Positions 7,698-14,943 of a stretch of DNA of 64,000 nucleotides are shown in pieces. The stretch's first letter is position 1. The number at the start of each line of letters is the position of its first letter. Source of the DNA: Pseudomonadota bacterium. GTDB taxonomy: Bacteria > Pseudomonadota > Gammaproteobacteria > Burkholderiales > Thiobacillaceae. A program made the position numbers and the translations under genes. The notes below the pieces were generated by a model. It was not told the origin of the DNA. It did no database searches and was given only the letters and a program-made list of their open reading frames with translations. Where the stretch lies: the NCBI GenBank assembly GCA_021847835.1, contig JAJZPR010000004.1, positions 90,898-154,897 of the forward strand. Reading direction: 5' to 3'.

Positions 7698-8302
7698 GCG
7701 ATTCCCTTCGTGCCCAAATTTTTCAGCAGCCTGCGCGCGGCGCCGGCCATGCTGATGCCGGAATCCATGGCCTGCTTGCGCAGCAGCCGGTACGCTTCCT
7801 CTTCGCTCAGGCCCTGCTTGATGAGTTGCCGCTTGGCCAGATCGACGGCTTCCTTGTCCTCCAGGGCGGTCTTGGTCTGCGAGAGTTCCTGCGCTATCTC
7901 GTTCTGCACTTCGTAGCGGGTGATGGCAGCTTCCAGGATGGGGCGCACGCGCTCGGCGGAGAGTCCGGAAACGACATAGGCGGCGACGCCGGCGCGCACG
8001 GCCTGGCGCAGCTTTTCAGTATCCTTGTCCTCGGTGAACATCACCACCGGGCGCGGACAGACCTGCGAATAGAGACAGACGTGCTCGAGAGTGTCACGAC
8101 TGGGAGATTCGGTGTCGATCATGATGACGTCGGGCGCCTCGCGCACGATGGCCTCCTCCATTTCCATCAGCGAACCCGAGAAATGCACCACCTCGCAATC
8201 CGCATCGCGCAGGGATTGCGTCACCCATTCCAGGCGATGGGTGGCGTCCTTGAGCAGCATGACCTTGAGAGGGGGCTGGGAGGTGGTTGTCTTGTTGCTC
8301 AT
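7694..8302 (-). CDS. nasT: ANTAR-domain response regulator, NasT type
   Basis: Antiterminator of nitrate/nitrite assimilation genes (NasT/AmiR class), 202 aa. A pseudo-receiver domain at about residues 12-125 carries PDVIMIDTESPSRD in the phospho-acceptor region. A coiled segment and ANTAR helices follow: VDLAKRQLIKQGLSEEEAYRLLRKQAM. ANTAR proteins bind paired hexaloop hairpins and stop formation of a terminator, and such a structure precedes the nitrate operon here. Start 8302 (MSNKTTT) was chosen; the upstream extension contains terminator sequence. No obvious NasS nitrate-sensing partner lies in the window. An intrinsic terminator lies in its own leader. Confidence 0.88.
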   Translation of the reverse strand: MSNKTTTSQPPLKVMLLKDATHRLEWVTQSLRDADCEVVHFSGSLMEMEEAIVREAPDVIMIDTESPSRDTLEHVCLYSQVCPRPVVMFTEDKDTEKLRQAVRAGVAAYVVSGLSAERVRPILEAAITRYEVQNEIAQELSQTKTALEDKEAVDLAKRQLIKQGLSEEEAYRLLRKQAMDSGISMAGAARRLLKNLGTKGIA

Positions 8303-8332
8303 TCGATTGCGTCTCTGCGATTTTCTGCCCCG

Positions 8333-8357
8333 CAAAAAGACGGCCCCGAAGGGCCGC
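8333..8357 (-). terminator. Terminator in the nasT leader
   Basis: Stem CGGCCC/GGGCCG with a TTCG tetraloop, then TCTTTTTG, on the minus strand 31-55 nt before the nasT start codon. No minus-strand gene lies upstream, so it either attenuates nasT or ends a small RNA. Confidence 0.75.
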
Positions 8358-8522
8358 TGGAGTTTCGGAGGAGACTGCCGAGCATGCCTGCATGAAAAAC
8401 ATGCCCGGTTTCGAATGAGCAACGGGCGTGCCAGTTTGTTTTCCCAGCAATATCAGCAGGTTGCTGGTTTTGGGTGAAGCGCGGCATGCACGCGCAAGGT
8501 GCGCGATGCGCGATCTTGAGGC

Positions 8523-8611
8523 GCGAACCCAGTGGATCCTCGCCCATCAGTCACGGCGTCGTGGCGGCTTGGGTAGAGGAGGAATTGAGCTGGGTGGCTG
8601 ATATACTTTTT
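8523..8611. repeat. Degenerate tRNA-His-end repeat, copy A
   Basis: CTCGCCCATCAGTCACGGC followed about 40 nt later by GGAATTG then GGGTGGCTGAT. The same two-part order recurs at 9439-9535 and resembles the 3' end of tRNA-His (GGGTTCGAGTCCCATCAGCC in sense). It looks like an old integration scar. Confidence 0.55.
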
Positions 8612-8641
8612 GTAGGCGGCAAACTTAGCCTGGAAACTGGG

Positions 8642-8959
8642 ATGGGAAAACTACCAAGCTCGGGTCGTGCGGTTGTCGATATTGCGAAGCTGCGAGATTA
8701 TTGCCTTAATCCGAATCATCCGGAGGGGAGGCACAAGGCAAGAGTGTTCCTTGCGGCTCTGGGCATCAGGCAAAAAGATGCGGAATGGCTGGCAGAGCAG
8801 ATACGGCAGAAACTGCCGACCGTTGATTTTGCAACTTGCGAGATCACTCCTTTTGGCGAGCGTTATGATGTCGATATGGTGATAAGCAATGGGAAAAGGA
8901 GGCGGTTGTCCGTACCGGTTGGGTTGTCCGGAAAAGCGATGGAGTGCCACGCCTTGTAA
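8642..8959 (+). CDS. DUF6883-like protein
   Basis: A 105-aa soluble protein from MGKLPSSGRAVVDIAKLRDY. The segment LRDYCLNPNHPEGRHKARVF and a strand-rich C-terminus match what I recall of DUF6883, often seen beside DUF4926 in mobile regions. The molecular function is unknown; a toxin/antitoxin or polymorphic-toxin-related role is a guess from context. The start is uncertain: GTG at 8597 has GAGGAGG about 11 nt upstream and would add 15 residues. DUF4926 follows by 20 nt, so they form an operon ending at the terminator 9206-9235. The pair is flanked by degenerate tRNA-His-end repeats. Confidence 0.7.
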   Translation: MGKLPSSGRAVVDIAKLRDYCLNPNHPEGRHKARVFLAALGIRQKDAEWLAEQIRQKLPTVDFATCEITPFGERYDVDMVISNGKRRRLSVPVGLSGKAMECHAL

Positions 8960-8979
8960 CCTGTTTTGTGAGGTGAAAA

Positions 8980-9192
8980 ATGAAACTGCTTGATACGGTC
9001 GCGCTGATTCATGACCTTGAAGAACCGAGGCTGCCGGCTGGGGCGGTTGGTGTATTGGTGGAAGAATGGGAGCCCGGTGTTTACGAGGTTGAGTTTTCGG
9101 ACCTCGAAGGCCGGACATACGCGCGGGTAGCACTGCGTAAATCGGACCTTCTTCCGCTGCATCATGCAAAGCCGGAACTGAGGGCCGCATAG
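8980..9192 (+). CDS. DUF4926-like small protein
   Basis: A 70-aa protein. VALIHDLEEPRLPAGAVGVL then PGVYEVEFSDLEGRTYA and VALRKSDLLPL is the DUF4926 pattern, a small beta-barrel-like domain of unknown function usually paired with a second small gene. GTGAGG lies upstream of the ATG. It is co-transcribed with the DUF6883-like gene. The pairing suggests partner proteins; which would be toxin or antitoxin cannot be told from the sequence. Confidence 0.78.
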   Translation: MKLLDTVALIHDLEEPRLPAGAVGVLVEEWEPGVYEVEFSDLEGRTYARVALRKSDLLPLHHAKPELRAA

Positions 9193-9205
9193 TTGGCGTT
9201 GCACT

Positions 9206-9235
9206 AAAAAAGCCCCGACGCGACGGGGCTTTTTC
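9206..9235. terminator. Terminator after DUF4926 gene
   Basis: AAAAAAGCCCCG acgcga CGGGGCTTTTT, a nearly symmetric intrinsic terminator 13 nt after the stop codon; works on either strand. Confidence 0.85.
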
Positions 9236-9521
9236 TTGCTCCGCAGTTTTGCCTCAACCCTTATGTTTGGGATGAATCAAAAATCAGACAATTCTGCCCG
9301 CAATAATTGCTGGATATTGGGTGTAGGAATTGGAATAGGGTGGCTGATGGGATTGCTCGCAGCGGCGCCTCCCCCGTTGCTCGTCCCTCGCAGCGCTCGG
9401 TACCAGCCTGCGGCTGTCCGTCGCAAGCATGCTTGCTCCGCGAACCCGGGCGGGTTCTCGCCCATCAGCCACGGCATGCGTGGTTGTTTATGTTTATGCA
9501 GGGAAATGGAGGAATAAGGAG
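9236..9521. repeat. Non-coding segment with tRNA-His-end repeats, copy B
   Basis: No gene is seen. GGGTGGCTGATGGGA (9338-9352) and the inverse TCGCCCATCAGCCACGGC (about 9457-9474) bracket 105 nt, and GGAATAAGGAG leads into attL. The block 9439-9535 is similar to 8523-8611, so the DUF6883/DUF4926 pair lies between related repeats. Confidence 0.55.
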
Positions 9522-9567
9522 TGGGGTGGCTGATGGGACTCGAACCCACGACAACAGGAATCACAAT
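9522..9567. other. attL, 46-bp repeat of tRNA-His 3' half
   Basis: Identical to 27841-27886, from TGGGGTGGCTGATGGG to TCACAAT. The bases diverge directly after (gcg versus cct), which fixes the boundary. Confidence 0.95.
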
Positions 9568-9620
9568 GCGAAAATTCACAGGCCCACAAACCAAGCATTG
9601 GCGAGGCTTGGCGAGCAATA

Positions 9621-9660
9621 TGGTATGATTTTTTGCACCGACGGGGACAAAACGGGGACA
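9621..9660 (+). promoter_or_regulatory. Integrase promoter and left arm-type sites
   Basis: TGGTATGAT (9621-9629) fits an extended -10 box. Two direct CGGGGACA copies follow (9642-9649 and 9653-9660), just before the integrase ATG at 9665. The same octamer, exact or with one mismatch, occurs five times inside the right end (27706-27780), as expected for integrase arm-binding sites that could also autoregulate int. Confidence 0.55.
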
Positions 9661-9664
9661 CCTC

Positions 9665-10735
9665 ATGGCAACTTTTCACCAACGCGAAAGCGGACGCTGG
9701 CAAGCGAAGGTGCGCCGGGATGGCGGCGTGCAGAGCAGGACATTTGCAAAAAAAGTTGATGCGGAAGCGTGGGCACGGAAAGTCGAGTCTGAGCTTGAGC
9801 GCGGCGTCTGGCGCGACACAATCGAAGCTGAGCGCACTACGCTAGGCGAGGCGCTAGAACGGTACGAGCGGGAAGTCACGCCACGGAAAAAAGGAGCCGT
9901 ACAGGAGTCCTACAAAATCGGAGCACTTCGCCGGTTGCCTCTTGCGAAGATGACACTGGCTAGAATCCGGGGGGCGGACATCGCGGCATTTCGCGACTCC
10001 GAGCTTGAGCGCCTGGCTCCGTCGAGCGTCGCGAAATACCTCGCGCTGCTGTCGCATCTGTTTGAGGTCGCACGGAAAGAGTGGGGCGTCGAAGTCGATA
10101 ACCCGGTTCGAAAGATCAGCAAACCGAAAGTCAACAATGCCCGCTCACGGCGGCTTGGCCCCGACGAGATGCGCTACCTGCTCGCCGCCTTGGACGAGCC
10201 TGGTTGTTCAGTGAAAACGAAAGCGGGCGACAGGCGTAACGAATGGACGCCGTTGGTGGTTCGTTGGGCCATCGAGACGGCAATGCGCCGGGGCGAGATT
10301 TTGGCGCTCGAATGGCGGCACGTCGATCTTGAAAAACGAACCGCGCATCTGCCGGACACAAAAAACGGTACATCTCGGACCGTGCCGCTGTCGAGTGCGG
10401 CGGTCGCCCTGATCAAACCCGGCGGCAATGTGCAGCGGCTGAGAAAAGGGCGGGTTTTCCCAACCACTGCATCCGCGCTGAAGCAATCGTTTACCCGCGC
10501 CGTCAGCCGAGCGCGGCGGAATTACGAAGCCGATTGCGAAGCGCAAGGCAGAGAGCCGGCCCACGGATTCCTGGAAGATTTGCATTTCCACGACCTTCGC
10601 CACGAAGCGACAAGCCGCCTCGCCGAGCGCCTGCAGCTCCACGAGCTGATGCGCGTCACCGGGCACAAAGACACGCGCATGCTCGCGCGGTACTACCACC
10701 CACGAGCCGAAGACTTGGCCCTCAAGCTCGGTTAG
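9665..10735 (+). CDS. int: Tyrosine recombinase, element integrase
   Basis: A 356-aa site-specific recombinase that integrates the element at tRNA-His. There is an N-terminal arm-binding region (FHQRESGRWQAKVRRDGG), a SAM-like core-binding domain to about residue 150, and a catalytic domain with R208 (AMRRGE), H309-x-x-R312 (HDLRHEA), H334 (TGHKDTR) and nucleophile Y343 (ARYYH). All catalytic residues are intact, so it is probably active. It lies about 98 nt inside attL, on the strand opposite to every other gene in the element, the usual position next to an attachment site. Confidence 0.95.
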   Translation: MATFHQRESGRWQAKVRRDGGVQSRTFAKKVDAEAWARKVESELERGVWRDTIEAERTTLGEALERYEREVTPRKKGAVQESYKIGALRRLPLAKMTLARIRGADIAAFRDSELERLAPSSVAKYLALLSHLFEVARKEWGVEVDNPVRKISKPKVNNARSRRLGPDEMRYLLAALDEPGCSVKTKAGDRRNEWTPLVVRWAIETAMRRGEILALEWRHVDLEKRTAHLPDTKNGTSRTVPLSSAAVALIKPGGNVQRLRKGRVFPTTASALKQSFTRAVSRARRNYEADCEAQGREPAHGFLEDLHFHDLRHEATSRLAERLQLHELMRVTGHKDTRMLARYYHPRAEDLALKLG

Positions 10736-10873
10736 CGGCCACGGCTGCGCCCACCACCATCAACGCTCCAGGCCGCTGTCGCGCGGACGCGCCCTGTGCG
10801 GCGTCATCGGCCTGGTCTCTGTTTTTGTGCTCGGTAGGTTTTTCCCCACCAGCAAACCAGGCGAGTAAGTGGT
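10736..10873. other. Gap between int and minus-strand genes
   Basis: 138 nt separating the 3' ends of convergent genes. No convincing hairpin terminator, repeat or short gene is seen. Confidence 0.4.
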
Positions 10874-11161
10874 TTAACCCAAACCGGAGGCATTCAGCCT
10901 CCCGACAATCCGCGCGGCGAGCATCACGCCGTCGGCCGCCGCCGCCGGCCCTTCAAGCGCCCGACCAGCCAGCCACGCCAACACGATTTCAGCCCGGCAC
11001 TCCGGCCGAGCCGCGAGCGCACGCGACAAGTCGCCGCCGCATCGTGCAAGCTCGTCACCACCCAGGGCGAAAACGTCGTCCGAGTACGAAAACGGCCTTC
11101 GACCCTCTTCGATCTCGTGTTCAGTAAGCCACGCGGCGGGGTCGATCCCTTCTCTATTCAT
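10874..11161 (-). CDS. Unknown element protein, 95 aa
   Basis: Starts MNREGIDPAAWLTEHEIEEG with GGAG 9 nt upstream; the longer frame to 11209 runs through a terminator and was rejected. It is acidic in the first half, with alanine-rich helices at the end (AAADGVMLAARIVGRL). The motif GGDELARCGGDLSRAL suggests a small helical protein. It is the last minus-strand gene before int. No function can be assigned. Confidence 0.65.
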   Translation of the reverse strand: MNREGIDPAAWLTEHEIEEGRRPFSYSDDVFALGGDELARCGGDLSRALAARPECRAEIVLAWLAGRALEGPAAAADGVMLAARIVGRLNASGLG

Positions 11162-11193
11162 GATTACGTTCTCCGGTAACGGAATAGCACGCA

Positions 11194-11220
11194 AAAGAAA
11201 CCCCGGCACACGGCCGGGGT
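11194..11220 (-). terminator. Terminator between two small element genes
   Basis: CCCCGGC / GCCGGGG stem with TTTCTTTT on the minus strand, after the stop at 11236 and before the start at 11161. Confidence 0.8.
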
Positions 11221-11235
11221 GCTGTCACTCGCGCG

Positions 11236-11553
11236 TTATTTCAGCCGGCCGATTTTCTTCAAGTGGGCGCCCGCACGCTCCGCTTCAGTGCATTGCTCGA
11301 CCGGCAGCACGTTGCTCGTCGCGCATGCCGCAATGACGCTCATCAGCAGTTTTTCGCGGCCGTGCTGAATAAGATAAGTCTTCGAGAACGCATTGCACGG
11401 CGCCGGGTGAGCCGCGTCAAAAACGGATTTTTCGCCGGGGCAGGTCTTGTCGTGCAGGTCGAAGATATTGTCAGGCTCCGCGCTTTTCGACGCATGAGCG
11501 CCACCAGCAAGCGCCAGCGCGGCGGCGGTGATGATGATGTGAGAGATTTTCAT
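11236..11553 (-). CDS. Small exported protein with conserved cysteines
   Basis: A 105-aa protein with a clear Sec signal peptide (MKISHIIITAAALALAGGAHA). The mature part has four or more cysteines (DKTCPGEKS, HPAPCNAFS, AACATSN, VEQCTEAE). Its C-terminal half (VIAACATSNVLPVEQC) resembles that of the next gene upstream (IVHACSTRTDVPLAQC), so the two look paralogous. A periplasmic role in transfer or exclusion is possible. It is preceded by a copy of the element leader module (11576-11618) and AAAGGAA. Confidence 0.75.
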   Translation of the reverse strand: MKISHIIITAAALALAGGAHASKSAEPDNIFDLHDKTCPGEKSVFDAAHPAPCNAFSKTYLIQHGREKLLMSVIAACATSNVLPVEQCTEAERAGAHLKKIGRLK

Positions 11554-11575
11554 GTCAGTTCCTTTCGTTTGTGAT

Positions 11576-11618
11576 GCCGCCAGCCGGCGGCTAAACACTT
11601 CATCGAAAAGCGGAAGCG
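11576..11618 (-). promoter_or_regulatory. Element leader module, copy 1
   Basis: Minus-strand order: GCTTC, 11-nt loop CGCTTTTCGAT, GAAGT (11597-11617), then GCCGCC/GGCGGC hairpin (11576-11591), SD and the ATG at 11553. Confidence 0.7.
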
Positions 11619-11625
11619 CCGAAGC

Positions 11626-12120
11626 TCATTTACCGCTGCCGAAAAAGTGCATCGGCAGCTTGCCGACCGGCGGCGCTTCTTCTTGCGCCTTCCGGAAGGC
11701 CGCGTCTCGCTTTTCTTGATGCATGACCGCTTCGACCGCGCCGACCGCTTTTGCTGCAGCGTCACACTGAGCAAGCGGAACGTCGGTGCGCGTGCTGCAC
11801 GCATGCACGATGCGACGAGCAAGCTCGATGCGCTCTTCGCTCTCAACGAGATACAGCGTCGAGCAGCCGCCGCCGGCGCACTCGCCGAGGTCGCCGGCCG
11901 ACACCTGCGCGGCTTGCGTGGCCACTCGGGTTTCGTTTCCGGATGACTGAGAAGAGTAAACGTGCTTCACGGCGGCGACGGGCGCGGCGACCGCTGCTGC
12001 GACGACACCGGCAGCGGCTACGCGTTTAGTGATGCCGAGCCATGAGATGGCTTCATGAGCGAATGTGAACCACTCGCGTGCCGCATTCGCGGCGGCCAAG
12101 ATTCTGAAAAAAATGGGCAT
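11626..12120 (-). CDS. Membrane-anchored small protein
   Basis: A 164-aa protein with one probable membrane segment (VAAAGVVAAAVAAPVAAV, residues about 34-51) after a short cytoplasmic amphipathic N-terminus. The outer part contains a cysteine pair (GECAGGGCSTLY) and the segment IVHACSTRTDVPLAQCDAAAK, shared in outline with the 105-aa exported protein downstream. AAAGGAAC precedes the ATG. It is 33 nt after the 213-aa gene, so the genes are co-transcribed. Function unknown; the placement in a conjugation-related run suggests an envelope role. Confidence 0.75.
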   Translation of the reverse strand: MPIFFRILAAANAAREWFTFAHEAISWLGITKRVAAAGVVAAAVAAPVAAVKHVYSSQSSGNETRVATQAAQVSAGDLGECAGGGCSTLYLVESEERIELARRIVHACSTRTDVPLAQCDAAAKAVGAVEAVMHQEKRDAAFRKAQEEAPPVGKLPMHFFGSGK

Positions 12121-12153
12121 GTTGTGTGTTCCTTTGATTGATTTGGAGGGGGG

Positions 12154-12795
12154 TTACGCCGCCGCCGACCGCGCAGCCCGTCTCGCTTCCCGTTTTTCCT
12201 GGAATTCAATCAATTTCGAAACGGCCAGCGACAGAAAGCTTTCATGCTCGGCGTAGTGCACTCGATACTTGCCAAGCCTGTCCGCCGCCCTCGCTACCTC
12301 GGCAATTTGAAAACGCCCAGGATCGGTTTCGAACTGGAGAACGGGATAAAATCCGGCGTCGAGAAATTCGTTGGTGATTTTCACCATCGCGACAAGCCCC
12401 TGGTGGCTTGAAACATCGACCGCCTCCAGGTCCGCTTCCAGCTTGCTTTTGTTGGCCTCGAACGCCTCTTTTGCTGAGTTGTTGACGCCCCACGCCTCCC
12501 GCAGTGCGCTCCCGCCCTTCATGTATTTCATGCGCACCGGGAAAAGTCCGTTGATGCTGCGCTTCACCAAGAAATACTCTGCACTTTTGCGGCCTTCGGT
12601 TTCCAGAAAAACAACATCCCCCGCCGAGACTTTGCCGATCTCAAACGCTCGCACACCGCCGCTGTACTGGCACCGTGACAAAACACGGCCGCAGGCTTCA
12701 AGCGCGGGCTTGTTCCCCGCACCTTCCTGGAATCCAGCCAGCTTTCCTGCCTTTTTGCCGTCTGCGGACTCGACCTTCAAAATGATTTTTCCCAT
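12154..12795 (-). CDS. Unknown element protein, 213 aa
   Basis: Starts MGKIILKVESADGKKAGK with AGAAAGGATTGGG upstream. It is a soluble alpha/beta protein without signal or membrane segment; segments such as KVSAGDVVFLETEGRKSAE and LQFETDPGRFQIAEVARAAD are visible, and the C-terminus is strongly basic (EKREARRAARSAAA). I do not recognise the family. It opens a transcription unit that begins with leader module copy 2 (12822-12864). Confidence 0.75.
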   Translation of the reverse strand: MGKIILKVESADGKKAGKLAGFQEGAGNKPALEACGRVLSRCQYSGGVRAFEIGKVSAGDVVFLETEGRKSAEYFLVKRSINGLFPVRMKYMKGGSALREAWGVNNSAKEAFEANKSKLEADLEAVDVSSHQGLVAMVKITNEFLDAGFYPVLQFETDPGRFQIAEVARAADRLGKYRVHYAEHESFLSLAVSKLIEFQEKREARRAARSAAA

Positions 12796-12821
12796 GTTCC
12801 CAATCCTTTCTTACTCATTAA

Positions 12822-12864
12822 CCCCAACCAATGGGGGATGACTACTTCGGCATAAAACGGAAGT
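12822..12864 (-). promoter_or_regulatory. Element leader module, copy 2
   Basis: ACTTC, loop CGTTTTATGCC, GAAGT on the minus strand (12844-12864), followed by CCCCA/TGGGG hairpin (12822-12836) and the gene at 12795. The palindrome overlaps the last codons and stop of the upstream gene. Confidence 0.7.
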
Positions 12865-13267
12865 CTTCGCACCGACGCTCGATCTGCAGCGAACGATACT
12901 GCGACAGCGCAACACACCAACCGACGCCCGCCGGGCCTGCGGTGAGCGTGTCGGCTGTGTCGATGCGCTGGCAGTCGCGGCATGCGACGAGCCGCGTCTG
13001 TGCCTGCTTCTGCTGCTTCGTGATGACCGGCTCGCCGTTGTCACCCGCACCGATACTGCAAACAAGCCGGGTCAGCCGTGGCCGCAGGCTCCGGCCGCCG
13101 CGCGGCACGCGGTAGAGCTGGAACATGAAGCGCTCACGCTGGGTGTAGACGTGAATTGGATCGCCGAAGATTTCAGCCAGCCCGGCCTGCTTTTTGGTGG
13201 GCCTCGCGGGTGCAGGGCCGGCGAGGCCCTGCGGTGTTGTGGTGTCGGTGATTGTTTGTGTGTCCAT
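12842..13267 (-). CDS. Cys-containing protein, possible zinc-binding
   Basis: A 141-aa protein from MDTQTITDTTTPQG; AGGAGGG lies 5 nt before the ATG. The N-terminal 30 residues are low complexity; a middle segment (IHVYTQRERFMFQLYRVPRG) precedes a C-terminal region with LVACRDCQRIDT, GWCVAL and RRCEDF, a spacing that could hold zinc. The last residues DFRFMPK are encoded by the leader palindrome of the next gene. Function unknown; a nucleic-acid-binding or regulatory role is possible. Confidence 0.7.
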   Translation of the reverse strand: MDTQTITDTTTPQGLAGPAPARPTKKQAGLAEIFGDPIHVYTQRERFMFQLYRVPRGGRSLRPRLTRLVCSIGAGDNGEPVITKQQKQAQTRLVACRDCQRIDTADTLTAGPAGVGWCVALSQYRSLQIERRCEDFRFMPK

Positions 13268-13287
13268 GCTTTCCCTCCTGTGGGGTT

Positions 13288-13543
13288 GGTTGAATCCTGC
13301 TTTTCGGAGCCGCCTCGCTTTGTGAGGCTGGAGGGCGCGCGCCCGAAGGGCTTCACGCGGGGTTTCGGCGGGTTTGCAAGCCGGCATGACAGACGGGGTT
13401 TCGCGGTCGTGGAATACCGCAGGGAGCGCAGCGACTGAGGATATGCCGCGAAAGCCGCGCCGGCTGGCGTGACGGGTTGCTTTCCCGCCGCCGCGTGAAA
13501 GCGCCTGGAAGCCTTGGGCGGCTCCGAAAAGCAGGATTCAACC
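13288..13543. repeat. 27-bp inverted repeats bracketing 202 bp
   Basis: GGTTGAATCCTGCTTTTCGG and seven further bases (13288-13314) recur as a perfect reverse complement at 13517-13543. The interior has further short palindromes and no gene. With 13544-13684 this is a 417-nt gene-free stretch upstream of the 141-aa gene. It could be a miniature mobile element, a long RNA hairpin or a regulatory DNA loop. Confidence 0.85.
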
Positions 13544-13648
13544 CAGGGCTGGGAGACACAAACGGTGTTTTCACCGGCACAGCGCGGGAATCCGCGCCAG
13601 AAATGCTTTCAGGCGCGCGCAGCGCATCAAAACCGCAGTTGCAGTGCG

Positions 13649-13672
13649 AAAAAAACCCCGCCGAAGCGGGGT
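13649..13672 (-). terminator. Terminator after trbL-like gene
   Basis: ACCCCGC TTCG GCGGGGTTTTTTT on the minus strand, 13 nt after the trbL-like stop codon. Confidence 0.88.
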
Positions 13673-13684
13673 TCTGTCTGATTG

Positions 13685-14671
13685 CTACTTGTCGCCGGGT
13701 GGCTTCGGCGTGCCTGACGGCTTCTGCGGCATCTTCGTCGCAGACAGCCTGCTCATGATGACCGCTCCGACGCTGCCTGCACCTGCACCGCCACCGCCGA
13801 TCATTGCTGCCGCCAGGTCGTCGGCTCTAAACAACATGAACGCGACGAAGACGATGACTGCAGCCGACGCCATGAACGCCCCGATCTTCGCTGCGATTTC
13901 TTGCATAAGCGGCACATCGGGGTCGCGGCTCATCGCCGCGATGCTGTCGGTGAACACTTCAATAGAGTTCACGGCGATCATCGCAATCGTGATGCCGACG
14001 ACGAGCGCGAAACCCTGACTCAGCATGAATTGAAGCCAGTTTCTCGCCAGGTGCGACATCGGTGAGAACGGCATCCATGCGATCAGCAGCGGGCCGAAGA
14101 TGATCCCGATGTGCAGCGCCAGAAGTGGGCCGTAGAGCGCGAAGATCAGCGCGACGGACAGCAGGATCGCGAGCACGAAGAGCACAAGCTCGATCAGTGC
14201 TTGCGTGAGCGCCGAAACAAGCATGCCGCCGAAGCTCTCTTTGCTTGTCACGAAAGCTATTGCTTTCTCAACCACGGAACGCTCGTCCGGGTTCCTGGCA
14301 TTCGGGAACATCGCAGTCGTGAGTTTTGTAATAGTCTCACTGATTGCGTCGGGGCCGCTCGACGCCCCGCCGGTTTTCAAGATCGGCTCAGTCAGCCCGG
14401 CGCTGAAAAACTTGCCCGCCGCATCCATCGTGCTCTTCCAGTTGTCGCCGGCGAGCAGCGACATTGGAATGATGAGGATCAGACCGGCACGCACGAAGCG
14501 AGCAAGCGCGCCGGATACCTCCCCCATCCACCACTGATAAACGGCGAACAGCAGCGCGAGAACGAACGCCAGCGCGAGCATCTGCAGCGCAATCGGAATA
14601 AAGACAGTGTGCAGCTTCTCGGCTGACTCGATAAGCGGGCTCAAGAGCCCGGCGATGTCTCCAAGCGCCAT
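13685..14671 (-). CDS. trbL: TrbL/VirB6-like mating-pair membrane protein
   Basis: A 328-aa polytopic inner-membrane protein of a type IV secretion system (TrbL/VirB6), which forms part of the inner-membrane channel. Hydrophobic segments include IALQMLALAFVLALLFAVY, AGLILIIPMSLLAG, LIELVLFVLAILLSVALIF, and near the end AVIVFVAFMLFRADDLAAAM. The C-terminus is a Gly/Pro/Lys-rich cytoplasmic tail. GGAGG precedes the start, which abuts the stop of the 89-aa gene. It is the last gene of the relaxase-downstream run. No VirB4, VirB8-11 or pilin genes accompany it. Confidence 0.8.
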   Translation of the reverse strand: MALGDIAGLLSPLIESAEKLHTVFIPIALQMLALAFVLALLFAVYQWWMGEVSGALARFVRAGLILIIPMSLLAGDNWKSTMDAAGKFFSAGLTEPILKTGGASSGPDAISETITKLTTAMFPNARNPDERSVVEKAIAFVTSKESFGGMLVSALTQALIELVLFVLAILLSVALIFALYGPLLALHIGIIFGPLLIAWMPFSPMSHLARNWLQFMLSQGFALVVGITIAMIAVNSIEVFTDSIAAMSRDPDVPLMQEIAAKIGAFMASAAVIVFVAFMLFRADDLAAAMIGGGGAGAGSVGAVIMSRLSATKMPQKPSGTPKPPGDK

Positions 14672-14673
14672 TT

Positions 14674-14943
14674 TCAGCCTCCGAAAATCAGGTCATACAA
14701 GAGCCACACGTAGCACGCGAGCGAGAACGGCGCGAGCATCGTGAGGCGTGGGTTTTGCTGGGCGAAGTCAATCGCCCAAGCGCGCCAGTCGAAGCCGCCG
14801 CCGTTCTCGTCGTTCGCCGGGTCAAGCCCGGCTTCACGGCGGCGTGCTACCTCCGCCATCAGCTCCGCGCGCTCAGCTTCGCCGCGCTCGACAAGCCGGG
14901 CGACGAGATCGACGACTTTTGCTTCAGCTTTCTCGTTCATCAC
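14674..14943 (-). CDS. Small membrane protein between trbJ and trbL
   Basis: 89 aa. A charged helical N-terminal half (AKVVDLVARLVERGEAERAE) is followed by one C-terminal transmembrane helix (LTMLAPFSLACYVWLLYDLI). Its ATG overlaps the trbJ stop as ATGA. It may be a TrbK-like entry-exclusion or a channel-assembly protein, but no lipobox is present, so the identity stays open. Confidence 0.75.
   Translation of the reverse strand: MMNEKAEAKVVDLVARLVERGEAERAELMAEVARRREAGLDPANDENGGGFDWRAWAIDFAQQNPRLTMLAPFSLACYVWLLYDLIFGG

Noticed and set aside
9277..9666. Minus-strand 129-aa frame across attL
   Set aside because: It is made of translated tRNA-His fragments and the att repeat.
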